Source: Muricea muricata
Taxonomy: Eukaryota; Cnidaria; Anthozoa; Malacalcyonacea; Plexauridae
Length of the DNA: 64,000 nucleotides
NCBI GenBank assembly: GCA_963855995.1
Contig: OY979719.1
Location: 4,154,001-4,218,000, forward strand
Reading direction: 5' to 3'
Part shown: positions 47,718 through 61,100 of the stretch, piece by piece
How the letters are laid out: each line of letters opens with the position of its first letter
Position numbering within the stretch: position 1 is the stretch's first letter
Position numbers and translations under genes: made by a program
Notes under the pieces: generated by a model
The model's database searches: none
Seen by the model: only the letters and a program-made list of their open reading frames with translations
What the model was told of the DNA's origin: nothing

Positions 47718-50700
47718 TGATAAAACCAGGAAATAACTGTACTAACATGTTAAATATCACACTATCTTTATCAGCGAATTGAGGGAACAATTCCATTTAT
47801 TCTGTACTTGAAATGAATTTTAAATGTGTAATAAGTCCAGTACCCTGAACGACCACGCAGCATGGGACCAATGAACCGAACCTTACAAGGAAGATTAAGC
47901 TCATCACGCAGTACTTCCCAAATCTGCAAATCAGGCTACAAAATGTGTTTGTCTAGACAGAAATCGGTTGATAATAGAGCATTAATTAGTGAAGTAACGG
48001 ATTAGAAGTATCAACAGGCAGTGCGTGGTTAATGAGACACAGGAAGAGTATTTTAGCGGCATTCGTTCTTGAGGGTTTTCAAGTAGCTTCGTTAATATCC
48101 CCGGAGTAGCCAAGTGTGGAGTTCTGATGTTGTTTTTCAGGTTCCTTCTCTCTGGCTTTACATGTTTCCTTCATTATAGAAACAAAATCGAATTCTAAAT
48201 CGAGTTTAGGAGTGGGCTGTTTTTCTGCCATAAAAGATTTGCTAGTCTTGACAAAGGCTTACTTTATGAGAATTTGATTTTTGAGAAGTTATATGGCTTT
48301 GACAAATAACTGTCGTGAATGGAAAGGGTGGGCCAGGAACTGTAGAATATATTGAATGACGATAGAAGGAAATGTGACTTTTTCTCAAATGTTATACTAA
48401 CTTCCCCCACAAATAATTTGAATTAATTAAATTAACTTAAATAATCCCTCACAACAAACCTTATAGAAACAGCAGTCTACATTATTTTCATAATTTTCAG
48501 CCGGCCATTACAAAGAGCCCAAATATCAGTTTGTTATATTCAAGTAGAATTTTTGAGAACTTCAAAACCTTAAATGGATCTTTAGGGAGGGAATTGTAAA
48601 TGCAACTTATGGCTTTGGAAATATCCCACGCTGTTTTGATAAAATCTGTAAAATTGACAGCTTGGTGGTCGGTTCAGACATTAATTTTAATACGTTGTTT
48701 TCATAAGAAATTTCAACCTAAGTGCAGCTTTTATCACCTTAACCAGGACGGAAGATTAACCAACGTCAAGTGGCTGTAATAGTGTTGGATGATGTATTAG
48801 CCGGAAGACATTAACGAATCCAGCAAGCTGTCAGTAAAATTACTTCAAAAGTACTTGGTAGAAGATTGTACTCATTATCTAATTATTAAGATAAAAGTTT
48901 TAGGGCTGAAAAGCTTTGATACAGAATTTGGCAATGATTCACAATTTTGCCTAGTACTTGTACAGGATATGCTCAATGCATATATAGATTTAGCCCAAAC
49001 ATATGGTAGGAATAACCGAATAAAAAGTACTGAAAATATCGCAAACATGCTTACTCAGCAGTTTTCCAATCCAGATCAGTTTACCAACTTCATATGGAAA
49101 TTATTAATTAGCCGCACGCGTAGTTTCATATATATGGCCTGCTTATCATAATTTGCGCATTTCGAGCAGACGTTGGCGCAACCGTGTAAAATTCTGCGCA
49201 TTTTCGTTAGACCTTTGCCCATTCTGCTAAGACTAATGCGCAGAATAAAAAATCTTTTTTATAATTCTACTTTGTTATCATTTTACTCCTGGATATGTTT
49301 TGCCTATATACAAGACAAGTTTATAGATGTTAATGCTGCAATACAAACAATACTACATTTGCAAACAAACGGCTTAACGTTGTTTTCTTTTTTATCTAAT
49401 CTTTTATTACAAAGTAATGACTCATTTCCTCATCCGTTTATGTGCGAAACACACGTAGGTGTAGAGGCCAGAGACAATAATGGACGTGGCATTCATCATT
49501 AAGTGAGATAATTTCTAAGTCTAGAAATCCAGCACTCTTCATCGAGTTAATACTAATTTGTCGACTAATGAAAAAAAGGCTAAAAAAGCTTATATAAGAG
49601 CTATAATCTTTAAAATCACTGATCCTTCTGAAGTAAGCTGCCGCGTGCATCAGATCAATTCATAATCAGGATTTAGACAGCTAAATTGGAAGGAAACCAA
49701 CGAATTAGCAACGTGGGAAAGTACGTTATGATCAGAACGAGACTAAATGTAAATCGTTTTCATTGTTCGGTTATATTTTGATGCAGAAACGTAAATTTGG
49801 CAGGGGTATGGGTGGTGCACCTCCCCTCTCCCCCATGAAACGTTATAGAGGGTTCCAAAAGTGTTTGGACTCAAATAAAAAATACGTATTTAACTTTACA
49901 GAACGCATTGCCTCACAGTATTCAGTTACGAATCTCGTGAAATCAGCTATTGGCAGTATGAACCGTTAGCTAGAGACAAATGGTCGAATTGGATATGTAT
50001 ACGCCCCTCATGATGTACCCAGTGATCAAAATAGTATGGGATTATTTTTGTGCCAATGTCGTATTAGGCTAATAAGCCAAAGTTAAAAAGGCTTATCATA
50101 AAATCACTTCTTGTGTCAGTTATGTATATATTGACTTGCAAACTTGGCGCTAATATTACTGATTGCATCATTTTGCAGACTATTGTATGTAGTACATGTA
50201 CATATCTGATCTTTAACTAAAAACGATGCAAGCAAATTTTGACGAAGGGATTTAGCTCGAATTGGCTCGAAGCGTCGAATTCTTTTTATATCGTTCCAGG
50301 TGGTAAAAGATCCTATTTTTTGCATGTGGTTTCATGACTGCACTACTTATATACTGTACACGCTGGGGACGTTATTTCGAGATATTATACTGAGAACTTG
50401 AATATATGTACAGGTGGCTGGTGCTTTTGCTCTAAGCTATTCTTTATTTATATAACACAAACTCATGCATTGCATTCATTTGCTTCTGGCTGTTTTTCGC
50501 TGACGGGATTTGCGCTTGCACCATCTGCATAAGAAGTGTTTGTAAAGGTCTTTATGCATAATGTACTTGTGTGTTTTTCGGATACCTTATCTTGTACGAG
50601 TTTCCTGCACGTTCATCGACATTTTTTTCCTTTAGGTAGTGTTTGTTTCACCATGCGTGGCGAATGTTCGTAAAATACTTGTGCATTTGTCGGTTACAAG

Positions 50701-53700
50701 CACCTGTTGTGTGTATATCATGATTAAAATTAGACATGATCAAATTTTTGCGATACACGAACTGACTATATCCGTCAACAACACTCTACGATATCGTTGC
50801 TTCGAAGACACACTCATACACGATACACAACTGCATAAGCACTCAGTTCTGTGGTAACCCCTATATATGTAATTGAACCGTTCTTACAAAGAGCTTAGCA
50901 ATATATGCCCAGTCAGTCGGATATTAATATATTGTTGTTACTATATCCATATGCACGTACATCGGAACACCTGCCGTCACCCTGCCCAATGAACGCTCTA
51001 TAGCTTGGCTCCGGGGAGGGGGGAGGGGTATATGTTCATATATTTGTGTTCTAGCCGACTTGTTTCTTTTAGAGTCAACCTTATTTCAAAACAAGTTAGT
51101 TTGACTTGTGGTCGGACAGAACCTAACATGAATATAACACCTCCTACCCACCAATCTGGGGTTACCCCTTTGCCTGCCGTACATCGAAGCATGTTCAACA
51201 AAGCCCTGTTTTTACCAATTTTTAACCTGATCAGTTGATCAAAAACAGAAAAAAAAAACTCGGTACTATTTGTCAAAAAATATTATAAATTTGTGTTTAA
51301 ATCTACTTAACACAATACTTGACCTGAAGGCTGAAGCGAATAACGAAAACATCCAACTGAGCATTCGAAGCATTAGAATGAAGAAATGAAAATGAAATGA
51401 ACAAACAATATTTTAAATTTTTCTTTAACTAGATCGTTCTCAATGATATTCAACGTTTTAATACTCTTGAACTTCTTGAACTAACTTTTTCTCACATCAT
51501 TACTTTCGACTCCTTGTAAGGTTGAGATCGTTAAGGAATTAAATCTTATAGTGATGGAATATAGCGAATTCCGTACATTTTTAGGCTTTTTCCCACAGCC
51601 TCGCGCTTAGTAGGTACTTTATTTCTCCGCACTGAGTTGATTTTTTTAAGAACGAAGCAATACACATATAATACAATATAAGTACTCAATTCCGCATCGG
51701 AATATACTTCAGCACGGAGAAATGAAGTAGTTTCCGCACAATTCCACCCAGAGAGGATCGCGGGCTTTGGATACGAGATTGGGGATTGGGGAGAAACTAG
51801 ATCACAGGCTTTGAAAGGCTTTGACACTTGTGAACTTGTAAAAGGTTCCGTCATTCCGGAGCATGGGCAGACATTTAGGCGATAAATAACATAAATTAGA
51901 TGGCCTACCGGACTACAAAAAATTCAGTTTCCTCATTCTGTAAAAAACTTGTAAGCTTTCTTAGTTTGAAACTATTTTAAGAATTTAATTTAGAATGTTT
52001 TTACAACCTATTTAAGCGTCGAACATCTTGCCTAACGAGTGCTGATACTGACCATGAGCCAAACCCTTGAATTGTACGTGATATTTCAGTCATCGATATT
52101 GTTTCAAATTGGCGGAGCATGGAACTGAATAACTGCTTGTAATTAGGTATAAGACTTAGATATGATTAGTGAAGAAATGATTTAATTAGGAGAATTATAA
52201 CTGTTGTTTCAGCCTTAAAACATCTTTTGGGATCCCTTCTGATCTGACTGAAGGTCATCGCTCGGAATATTGTGGTTTCCATGATCTCCACCACATCTCA
52301 TCCATGGCAAGTAAACTGATGAGTAATAAGTGTTGCCATTTTTAAAGGAGCACGTGTCTTACCAGGAGGAATTGTGTGGCGCTTTTGATCTAAAGGAACC
52401 TGAATATCATTTCTTTTGAAACAACGGCAAATCTGTCTTATCATAATCTGTGTTATCATAATCTGTGTTATCATAATCCGTGTTATCATAATCCGTGTTA
52501 TCATAATATGTGTTGTTATAATCTGTGCTATCTCTATATGACATTATTAATTCCTACTTCAATACTCTTCGAAATTAGAAGCTCGCATTCTCAAGCTAAA
52601 TCCTTTACCATGATGCATGCTTTTGTCTGCCTTCTGTGCTTTCGTAAAGCGCATATAGCTACATGAACCAGTGCCAAAAGCAGACAAAAAGCTAACTGTT
52701 AAGAAGGAAGTACCTATATATGGAATATTTGTGACGAAACAAACAGCAAATAGGCTGATGTTGCAATTAACTTTAATTATTTGGCCTCCGTCCGACGTAG
52801 TCCGACATAGTTTTAGTTGGTTCTACGAGGAAACACAGACTAACAACAATTTTTGATGTCATCATTTGGAAGGCGTGAGAAAGGGACATCGGTGAATTCT
52901 TTAGTCCCACTTTTACGACATACGAGTTCCTTTTCCCTAATGCCAGCCATTGTTTCAACTACGGCTTTGCGTCCTGTGTGATCGCCGCCACCTTTTGTAT
53001 CGAAAACGGAACTAGGAAAGTTTTCAATTCTTTTCAATTCGCTACCTTTGTATTTTTATATAACTGTATCGGTGACTGTTTTTCGTGCTTGAAATATTTG
53101 GCATATTTTTGAGAAAATCATACACATAACGTACTTTTCAAGACTTTCGGGTATAAAAATAGCAATTTATGATTCATGTGAACCTAATATTAAATGCTTA
53201 TTAGACTTTATATGACTAATTCACGAATAATACTGTGAAATGATAATAATAATAGCTAGCGAGATAAATGGTTTGATGAAGATTAAAGCCCTTAGAAGGA
53301 AATACAGTGTGGAAGTTGGAACTGTTAAATCGCAATAAAGTAGATTGAACGGATGACAAAAAAGTGCTGTCGATATAAATTGTAGAATACAATTCAATGA
53401 AAAATTGTTCAATGAAACATGCGAAGAATTTCAAAAGTTGACGCTGATGCGGTGCAAATTGTTTATAAAGGGAAAGAATGAAAAAAACATCAATTGTCCC
53501 AAGTAATCAATGAAGAAAGTAAAAGCACAGCTGGCATTAGGGCATATATATATGTGAAGCATTTGAACTATTATTATTCACTTGCATACATTGTAGATGT
53601 CTAAATGTTAGATTTGTGTGTGGAATTATTATTTATGTAGTTTGATAATCGTAGATGAATGTTATCAAACGTGTTGGGGGTAATCTGTAAATATGAGCAG

Positions 53701-56700
53701 CATAACATAGGATTAACCATTAATTTATTGGTTATAGTGTAACAAAAGAGCATGGCTTATCTTTGACAAGCACTGGTACACATTGAATTGCAGCGGCCAT
53801 TCCAATCATAACCTGGCACATATATACTGATGTACTGGGCTGGGGGTCTTGGCAAATGTTGTTATAGTATTTTTGTTTAATTGCCTTTTGTACAATAAAA
53901 TTTACGTCAAACAACGTTGGATATACAGAGAACACATGACAATAACATAGTTGGCCTTGACCTCAAGCGAAAAATAAAAAAATCCAACTGAATAATTCTG
54001 GTATTAAAATGAAGCTCAATGGAAAACAAAACAAATAAGCAAAATTTTGTAACATAATTTGCTTCTTTTTTAACTTTTTCTGCATGCTACTATATTTGAC
54101 AAGCTATAATCAATGAGGAAAACGATAAGCACTATAAATGGACAAAAAGTATGTGTAAAACTATATAAGCATACTTTTGCACTAAACTAAACAAACACAA
54201 TATGTCATGTCGTCATCTCCTATTAGTGTGTTTATGTTGTCTCGGCTGCTCTTCAGACCCTGTCTTTGAAGTGATTTATTTATTGTACAATAATGGTTAA
54301 AATCATGCGCTCTTATTCGACATGCCCTATCACGTTTTTTCTGAGCAAACCTGGCGGGAGGGTCAAATCTACACAAAGGTCTTATGTATGCCAGTTGCCA
54401 AAAATATGTCGTGTACTTGTTCATGGGTTGATATCGCTTTTCGCAGAGTAACGGAGCCGTCTCACGACGCTATTACATCGACTGGGTGTCAGTTCAAAAC
54501 AAGAAGAAATATTAGGTTTTGTTCCCTAGCAGTTCAAAATAAAGCCTCGTTTTCAAAATCAGCAATTCGGTTTTGGTACAATGGTAATTTGAAGCTAGTC
54601 CTATCACATAATGTTTATAGAGCGATATTGGTTAAATTAGACAATGAGAATCATTTAGAATTTAAGTAGCATAAATTATGTATTATGTATGTATATATAT
54701 ATCTGCACTTATAAACGTCCACTTAAACCACGTAACCGTGCAACTCAACATACATACATATAGAAGACTCGAGAGGTTTAATTGGTGTTCCTGTGTTTTT
54801 GTGCCATGTGTTTCATATATAATACTGTAAATAATGTTTGAGCATAAATACTATATACTGATACTTTTTTTTGGCAGTTTATATATACATAGTTAGGTTG
54901 AGACCTGTTGTAAACATGCCCCGTTGTACAGCTACATTTTACATATATCTTGCTTGTTTTTTTTAACATTGGACAATGAAAATTTACTAAAAATAGATAG
55001 TTAATACGTGACGAAAACTTAATAAAAAATTAAAAAAGTACTAAAAAATTAAAGGTATTAATAAAATGCACTGGGCAGTACCCTAAAAATGATCCTTCAT
55101 GCACCGACCTTATAAAAATACATGCATTTTTGTCACTGAGTTGAAACTATTCTAGATTGATCCGCCCTTGAAAAACGATCTGGTATGTATGCACTTCTGC
55201 CTACATGAAGTGTTTGCAACTGTTGTCTCCAATTGTTGGCTTGCGTGTCGGCGAGACAAACCAATTCATCTGCTTGGAAATAATTCACCGTCCAACCCAC
55301 TCAAACTTAACACAGACAATCTCAAAAAGCCACAACTAATATTGAGTCTTCGGCATCATTGAAAAGGTATAACGTATATAATAGACAGTCAAGGGATGTT
55401 TCAATCATGGTCACGTCCTAGGACGCTCTACGTCATACTTTTGGCGGATGACCGTTTTAGAACCAATGAAAAATTTCGTAGAACTTCCTTCGAATATTGT
55501 AGAACGGGAATGATTTAATTTTCAGATGCATGTCCTGGTTGGACCATATCTCTGTAGCGGTAGTGATATGACTTGCATAGAACTGACGAGAATTACGTAT
55601 TTTAATGTCATGACGTATTGGATTGATAAAACTGGATTGATATGCTGATACGAACTGTATGTCTTCAGGACTGCCTGCATGTTAATATTTTTTTGCTTAA
55701 ATCTTGCTTATTTTTGTAACACCAATTGAAAAGTTAAAACATTCTCAAAAACCAAACAAAAAACCCACAGATCTGCTACATTATAGAGACGTGAAAACAA
55801 ACACTTTCTGATATTTGCAAAATGCAATTTTCAGCATGACATTGGGGAAATAAGCAAATAGCTGGTTAAAAGAATCAATTACAAAGAGTAATTGCCTAAT
55901 TTCGCTGATTAGTTGCAATTATTTGGGCGTATATATCAAAACTACAATTGCTAAAATGCCATTCAAAGTCATTAAAAACTTTTTTTTAAACTGCATACTG
56001 TTTGAAAAAAGAATATTAGCAATACATGCTGTGATATCCAAATATATGCCCAAGGACTATTTATATTTGCTTAAAATATGAAACGCTTTCAATATACTCC
56101 TATGTTAAAATTCGTCCAGAAATTCCATTCTTCATAACCCATAATACGCCAAACTTCTTTCCTGAGGACACCACACATAAATAGTGTCCCTCAAATACTA
56201 GCAAAATACCTCCTAGACGAGAAAAAGTATTGACAAATGTACGTATAACTTTGGTCAGTATAGGGACACGTGTGGGTCGTGCATGCAATCGATTGTTGTT
56301 ATTCTTAGCAACAACTATATACATAAATACACCCAATTAGGAACATTCGAGTTGCATATTTTTTACATACAAAAGCATATCTTGTTTATACCATTTCATT
56401 TCCTTAGGGTAATAACTGATAACAAGATTTTTAAAATACTAATTGTATATTGTTTTAGCAAGCCATTGACAAACAATTTTTAAGTCAATGAAATCAAGAG
56501 TTACACATTTATACAAATAAAAACTCGTAGGTTAAAATTGGAACATTTAACATTTTTGGAATGACTGATTTACATATAATATTTTAAGTCTTTGTCATAC
56601 TGTATCTGGATTGTTATAACTAGAAGCATGAAAACTGTATGGACGTTTCTCGTCAAGATCGGAACTATTTCTGTAATGTTTAACGTGTAAAAATATAAAA

Positions 56701-57639
56701 TGCTCTGCGGAAAAATGGAAGTAATAACAGAAAATACTATTAGGTTCCAAATTAAAAATTTCGCTATCAACAGGAAGAAATATGAGTTGACGACATGAAA
56801 AGATCCAAATTTTCAACTTTCCTGAATGATGAAGCGGCAAAAATTTTGATCATTTCCATTACCTCACAGATAGAATATTTGCCGGCAATTTTCAAGATAA
56901 ACTTCACTTAATGTTAACGCAAACGGAACTACGAGGCGAGAAATTCGGCTCCATCAGATAGTCGCTTACTCGTGCTGTTCCAGCAGTCTTTCCCTTAATC
57001 TCACCGAGAAACAAAACACGAAAACTCGTGTTTTAGAAGTAAATATAGCCGAGTATATTGTAGGGTGAACTCAATCGGTGAATCATGAAATATTGAAAAA
57101 TGACCTGATAAAAAATCCATCAATATTTTCTGGATACTCATCAGTCTGCTTTTATGATAGAACTCACTTTCTGATAGACCCCACTTTTTGATTGAACTAA
57201 GCTGAAAATAACGATTTTACGCTTCCAATTCGGAACGACAGAAATAGCATTGGTAAAAAAACACATGGTAATTTGTCTAAAGAATGTTTCTGATGATGTT
57301 CTTAATAATTTATAGCTAGCTACTAAGCATGCAAGAAATCTTTTTTCAAATGCAGATTTTTTTAGATATAATCAATGCACGTCATCGGAAGCGCGACACT
57401 TGGCACAGAGCGGATTGTTTGTTATACAAAACATGTATATATCTTCATATTTATTTTAATGTTGGGAAAACCGCTCGTTTCTTTCGCTTGTTTTTAATAA
57501 ATTAATCTCGAATCATATGAGTCAATTATCAATTGGCTCGCGTTCAATTAGGTACAGTTCTCTTTATTCGTAGGCAGTGACCATATAAAGGATTTGATCT
57601 ATCTATTGTTTCAAGCTTCATATACGCACGCGATGTGAC
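47718..57639. other. Long intergenic region between the two MMP promoters
   Basis: About 10 kb of AT-rich DNA. Open frames of 60-115 codons occur on both strands, but none shows a recognisable domain or a convincing exon chain. The most protein-like is a 65-codon minus-strand frame at 53037-52840 (starts MKRIENFPSSVFDTKGGGD, ends NDDIKNCC). Otherwise it holds only short repeats. Long-range regulatory elements for the two flanking genes are possible but not visible. Confidence 0.5.
52438..52530. repeat. 15-base minisatellite
   Basis: Six or so units of ttatcataatctgtg, with ctg/ccg/atg variants. Its minus strand gives a short Met-Ile-Thr repeat frame that is not a gene. Confidence 0.9.
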
Positions 57640-57915
57640 GTAAAGGCGTGTCGATTGAGATGTTTCCGGTCAGATCTGTGGCTTTCTATTGGTATACGGT
57701 ATCTGTGCCAACGCTGAATGTGCAGTTTTGATGAATTGCGTTGGCTGAAGACTTTGCGTCGTCTCCCGGAAGGCACACGACGTCTGACTCTCTTTGCATA
57801 CCAGGAAGGTCTGTGTGTATATAAGGCACAACGATTTGTTCTCAGATCAAATTACACTGAACACCGTCGAAGAAAGAACACACTAAACTGAACTAATTAG
57901 CTTCGACGATAATAA
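57640..57915 (+). promoter_or_regulatory. Promoter and noncoding first exon of the plus-strand MMP
   Basis: A CRE-like tgacgtaa lies near 57640 and a clear TATA box tatataag at 57818-57825. Transcription probably starts about 30 bases later. The leader then reaches a gtaagt donor at 57916; a ttgttttag acceptor ends at 58129, so the 5' UTR is split by a 214-base intron before the ATG at 58199. Confidence 0.7.
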
Positions 57916-58198
57916 GTAAGTATATGCTTCATCTTTTGCTGTTTTCATTTCATATAGTGTAAAAGCTTTCAACGATTTTTGTGACACAGACAATATTGCT
58001 GTCTAGTATTTACTTAATGCATGTATATTTGTTAATTTTCTCGCTATTTCAACTGCTATGATCTTTATGCCGTTAGATCATAATATGGTACCACACTATA
58101 TTAATATAATTTTTTCATGTTTGTTTTAGAAAAGATAATAGATTTAACACATTTGTAATTCAAGAACTACGACAAGTTTCTGACCTCAAACCCCAAAG

Positions 58199-61100
58199 AT
58201 GTCTTGTGCAATGGTCGTTCTTGCACTGGTCTCGTTATTTACACTGGACTCTGTTCGTTCGTTCCCAGCCGTTCATGGCGTCAGCGGCAAAGAACTATCT
58301 TCTGTAGTGGTAGGTTTGAATTTATTCAGTTTGAAACATAAAATGATACGCTGGTATATCAAAATATACCTAAAAAATACTCTGACATAGTTACATTGCT
58401 ATCGAATAGTGAGTACTGCCTTGGTTACTTGAAGTGCCTTGCTCTTGAACTGAAAAAAATTCTGTGCACCCTGCAGGTATATTTCCTGAAGCTCCGTGTT
58501 TGAAATAACATTCTTATTGAACACTAATGAATTAGACCGTTACCATAACTTAGACAAGCGAGACTTGATCTTTACAAAACCTTCATTAAGAATGCTTCTG
58601 TGGTCCGACACTTAAACTACTTCAAATTTGAATATTGTTAGAGAAAAACTGCAGACCAAAATACAAAAGCTCATCAGCTACGGTTTTAAAGCTAATCTAA
58701 TGCCGGTGCCGAAAGCATCCGTTTGAATTACTATCCCAGTTTAATGATTTGTCCAAGAGGAAATTTTAATAGAACTCCAAACATTTTATCGCGCCTATAT
58801 AACATCTCACAAGAGGTAATCCGCGGTTGTTTAAATTTTTATTTGTTTGCATCAAGTCACTTCAATTTGACAACACTTATTTTAATAAAATATTGCCATG
58901 ATATATATTATTGATCTTTCTCGTCTTCATATCAATCAGTAAGACTGATATAAAAGGTCAAAGTGATCTTGTTACACCATTGTCTTACTGTCATGTGCAT
59001 AATTTTAGCATGATTTGGGCAGTGCGTAGTTCAAATGATTGAATTTTAAACAATCTTGATTCGTTGCCAAGCTATTCTATTTATGCTCTGTTCAAATCAC
59101 ATGACGGGTCAAAGAGTCTTACACGCTACTTGAGTACGTTTCTTCTAGTTTCTGTGACACTTCACATGCAACTAAACCACACGAAGTGATTGTTATAAAG
59201 TTCTAGATACTGTCAAACTCGTAGAGTAATATTCTTAAAAAACTGGGTATTTTTTCAACAACACTTGGCCAATTATCAGGGCATATGTTGCATTGACAAT
59301 CGATTTATTACGGATGCGAAAGCTCATCTGCATATGAGGAAATGTATAGATTTCTGACGTCTGACCTTGATGCTAGGTTTCCTAAGGAAATAAGACTTGA
59401 CTCGTTCCATTTCGAACCCATTGAAAATAGTGTTGAAAATCGTGTAAGCTACCAAGTTATCCAGGTTATACACTGAAAAGCTATACTGGTTGTCTAATAG
59501 AAATACATTTTTCAATTCAAACTCCTCTTGAAATGCAATCTACTTTGTTTCCAAATTTCTGGTGAACTTATAATTTACTTTAGTGAACATGATTACCAAG
59601 CTTCAACAAGTTTCATAAAGGGAAACAAAAGATATAAGTGGCTAAAACAGGAATATGGGTTTCCATTCGGTAGCTGGGCCCAGGCCTTTTTGCTCACGGT
59701 CAGATCAGCTGGCAGCAACCGTCGAGTTCAGATTTCCTTCGTTTTGACTTACCTTTCCTGTAAGTTCAAGTTTGAGTGGCTGTGGTATCCGCATGTCGGA
59801 AAATTATCTCGGGCGATCGATCGTGCGTGTTTAAACTCTTCAGCCTTCCTGCACGTGTTCGTTGTATGACTCTTTGTTTCAAGTAGAAAATAGTATGTTC
59901 TGGTATAGTTTTCATAATTTCCTCTCGAATGTATAGCGATGAGTTGGAAAACATTCATTATTGCATAAGAGCTTTTATGTGTACACGAAATTTGGGATGT
60001 GTGCGGGTTTAAAGGTCTATACTGAGACGGATAAAGCGTGGTTTAAACAGTTTAAATCTAACCACGTGGTTATCAAAATATAAAAAAAAGGATGTAAAAA
60101 TAGCATAAAATGTATACACAACTTGTTACAGAAAAAACTTGTTGGAAAGCTTCTTGATACTGACTTGCTTTTTTATTATCATCTGCAATTTGGAAAACAT
60201 TCATAACTGAATAATGACGAAAAATACTTATCAAAATTCCTTTCTTCTTTAGAGTTTCATGATGAGTTACGGCTATCTAGAGCCAAAAGATCCAAGGTTA
60301 GGCCAATTCCGCACTAAAAACGACCTCATTACAGGCATTAAAAAACTTCAAGCATTTGCTGGACTTAAAGTAACAGGAAAAATTGATGACGATACTGTGA
60401 AAATGATAAAAACTCCAAGATGCAGCGTGCCTGACTTTGGACCCAGTGACAAAATGAGGCGAAGAAAGAGATATGCCCTGCACGATTCTGTATGGAGGAA
60501 AACTGTAAGTGCTAAAAGTTCATTACAGTACAATAGACTAGACACGAACAAAATGCCAATTGTTTCAATTACAACGAGTAAAATAGTCTTACAATGGTGC
60601 GCCTGATTCTATATGTTATATCTAATTCTATGTTTCTTAATCTTTGACAGGATTTGACGTACAGAATTTTAAACATCTCAACGTCCGAACTAAGCAAACA
60701 TCAAATCAAGACCACTATACGTGCAGCATTCGACAAGTGGAGTGAGGTCTCGCCGCTTAAATTCAAACAGATCTATTCCGGAGAAGCCGACATCATGATC
60801 AGTTTTGAGGCGGGCAACCACGGTGATGGATATCCGTTCGATGGCAGAGGAAACACAATTGCACATGCGTTCTATCCTCACGATAATGCAGGTAAGATGA
60901 AGTCATATTGCTTACCTCCTGATTTAACTTGACTATATTTACACTGAATAGTTCTACTGAATGGTTCTCCTTCAAGCTTCCTAAGACACTACGGTAGAAA
61001 GTAAAAACATAATCCGAGTACAGAAACATCTTGAAGACCCAAGATATGGATTAAGACGCAGCAAATTTAAGTGGTTATATTTCGATCCTATTGCAGAATA

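Noticed and set aside
48855..49502. Two plus-strand frames of about 100 codons
   Set aside because: No homology I recognise, AT-driven residue composition, and no exon-like borders.
59528..59869. 113-codon frame in intron 1 of the plus-strand MMP
   Set aside because: It lies between two in-phase MMP exons with good splice sites, and shows no recognisable domain.
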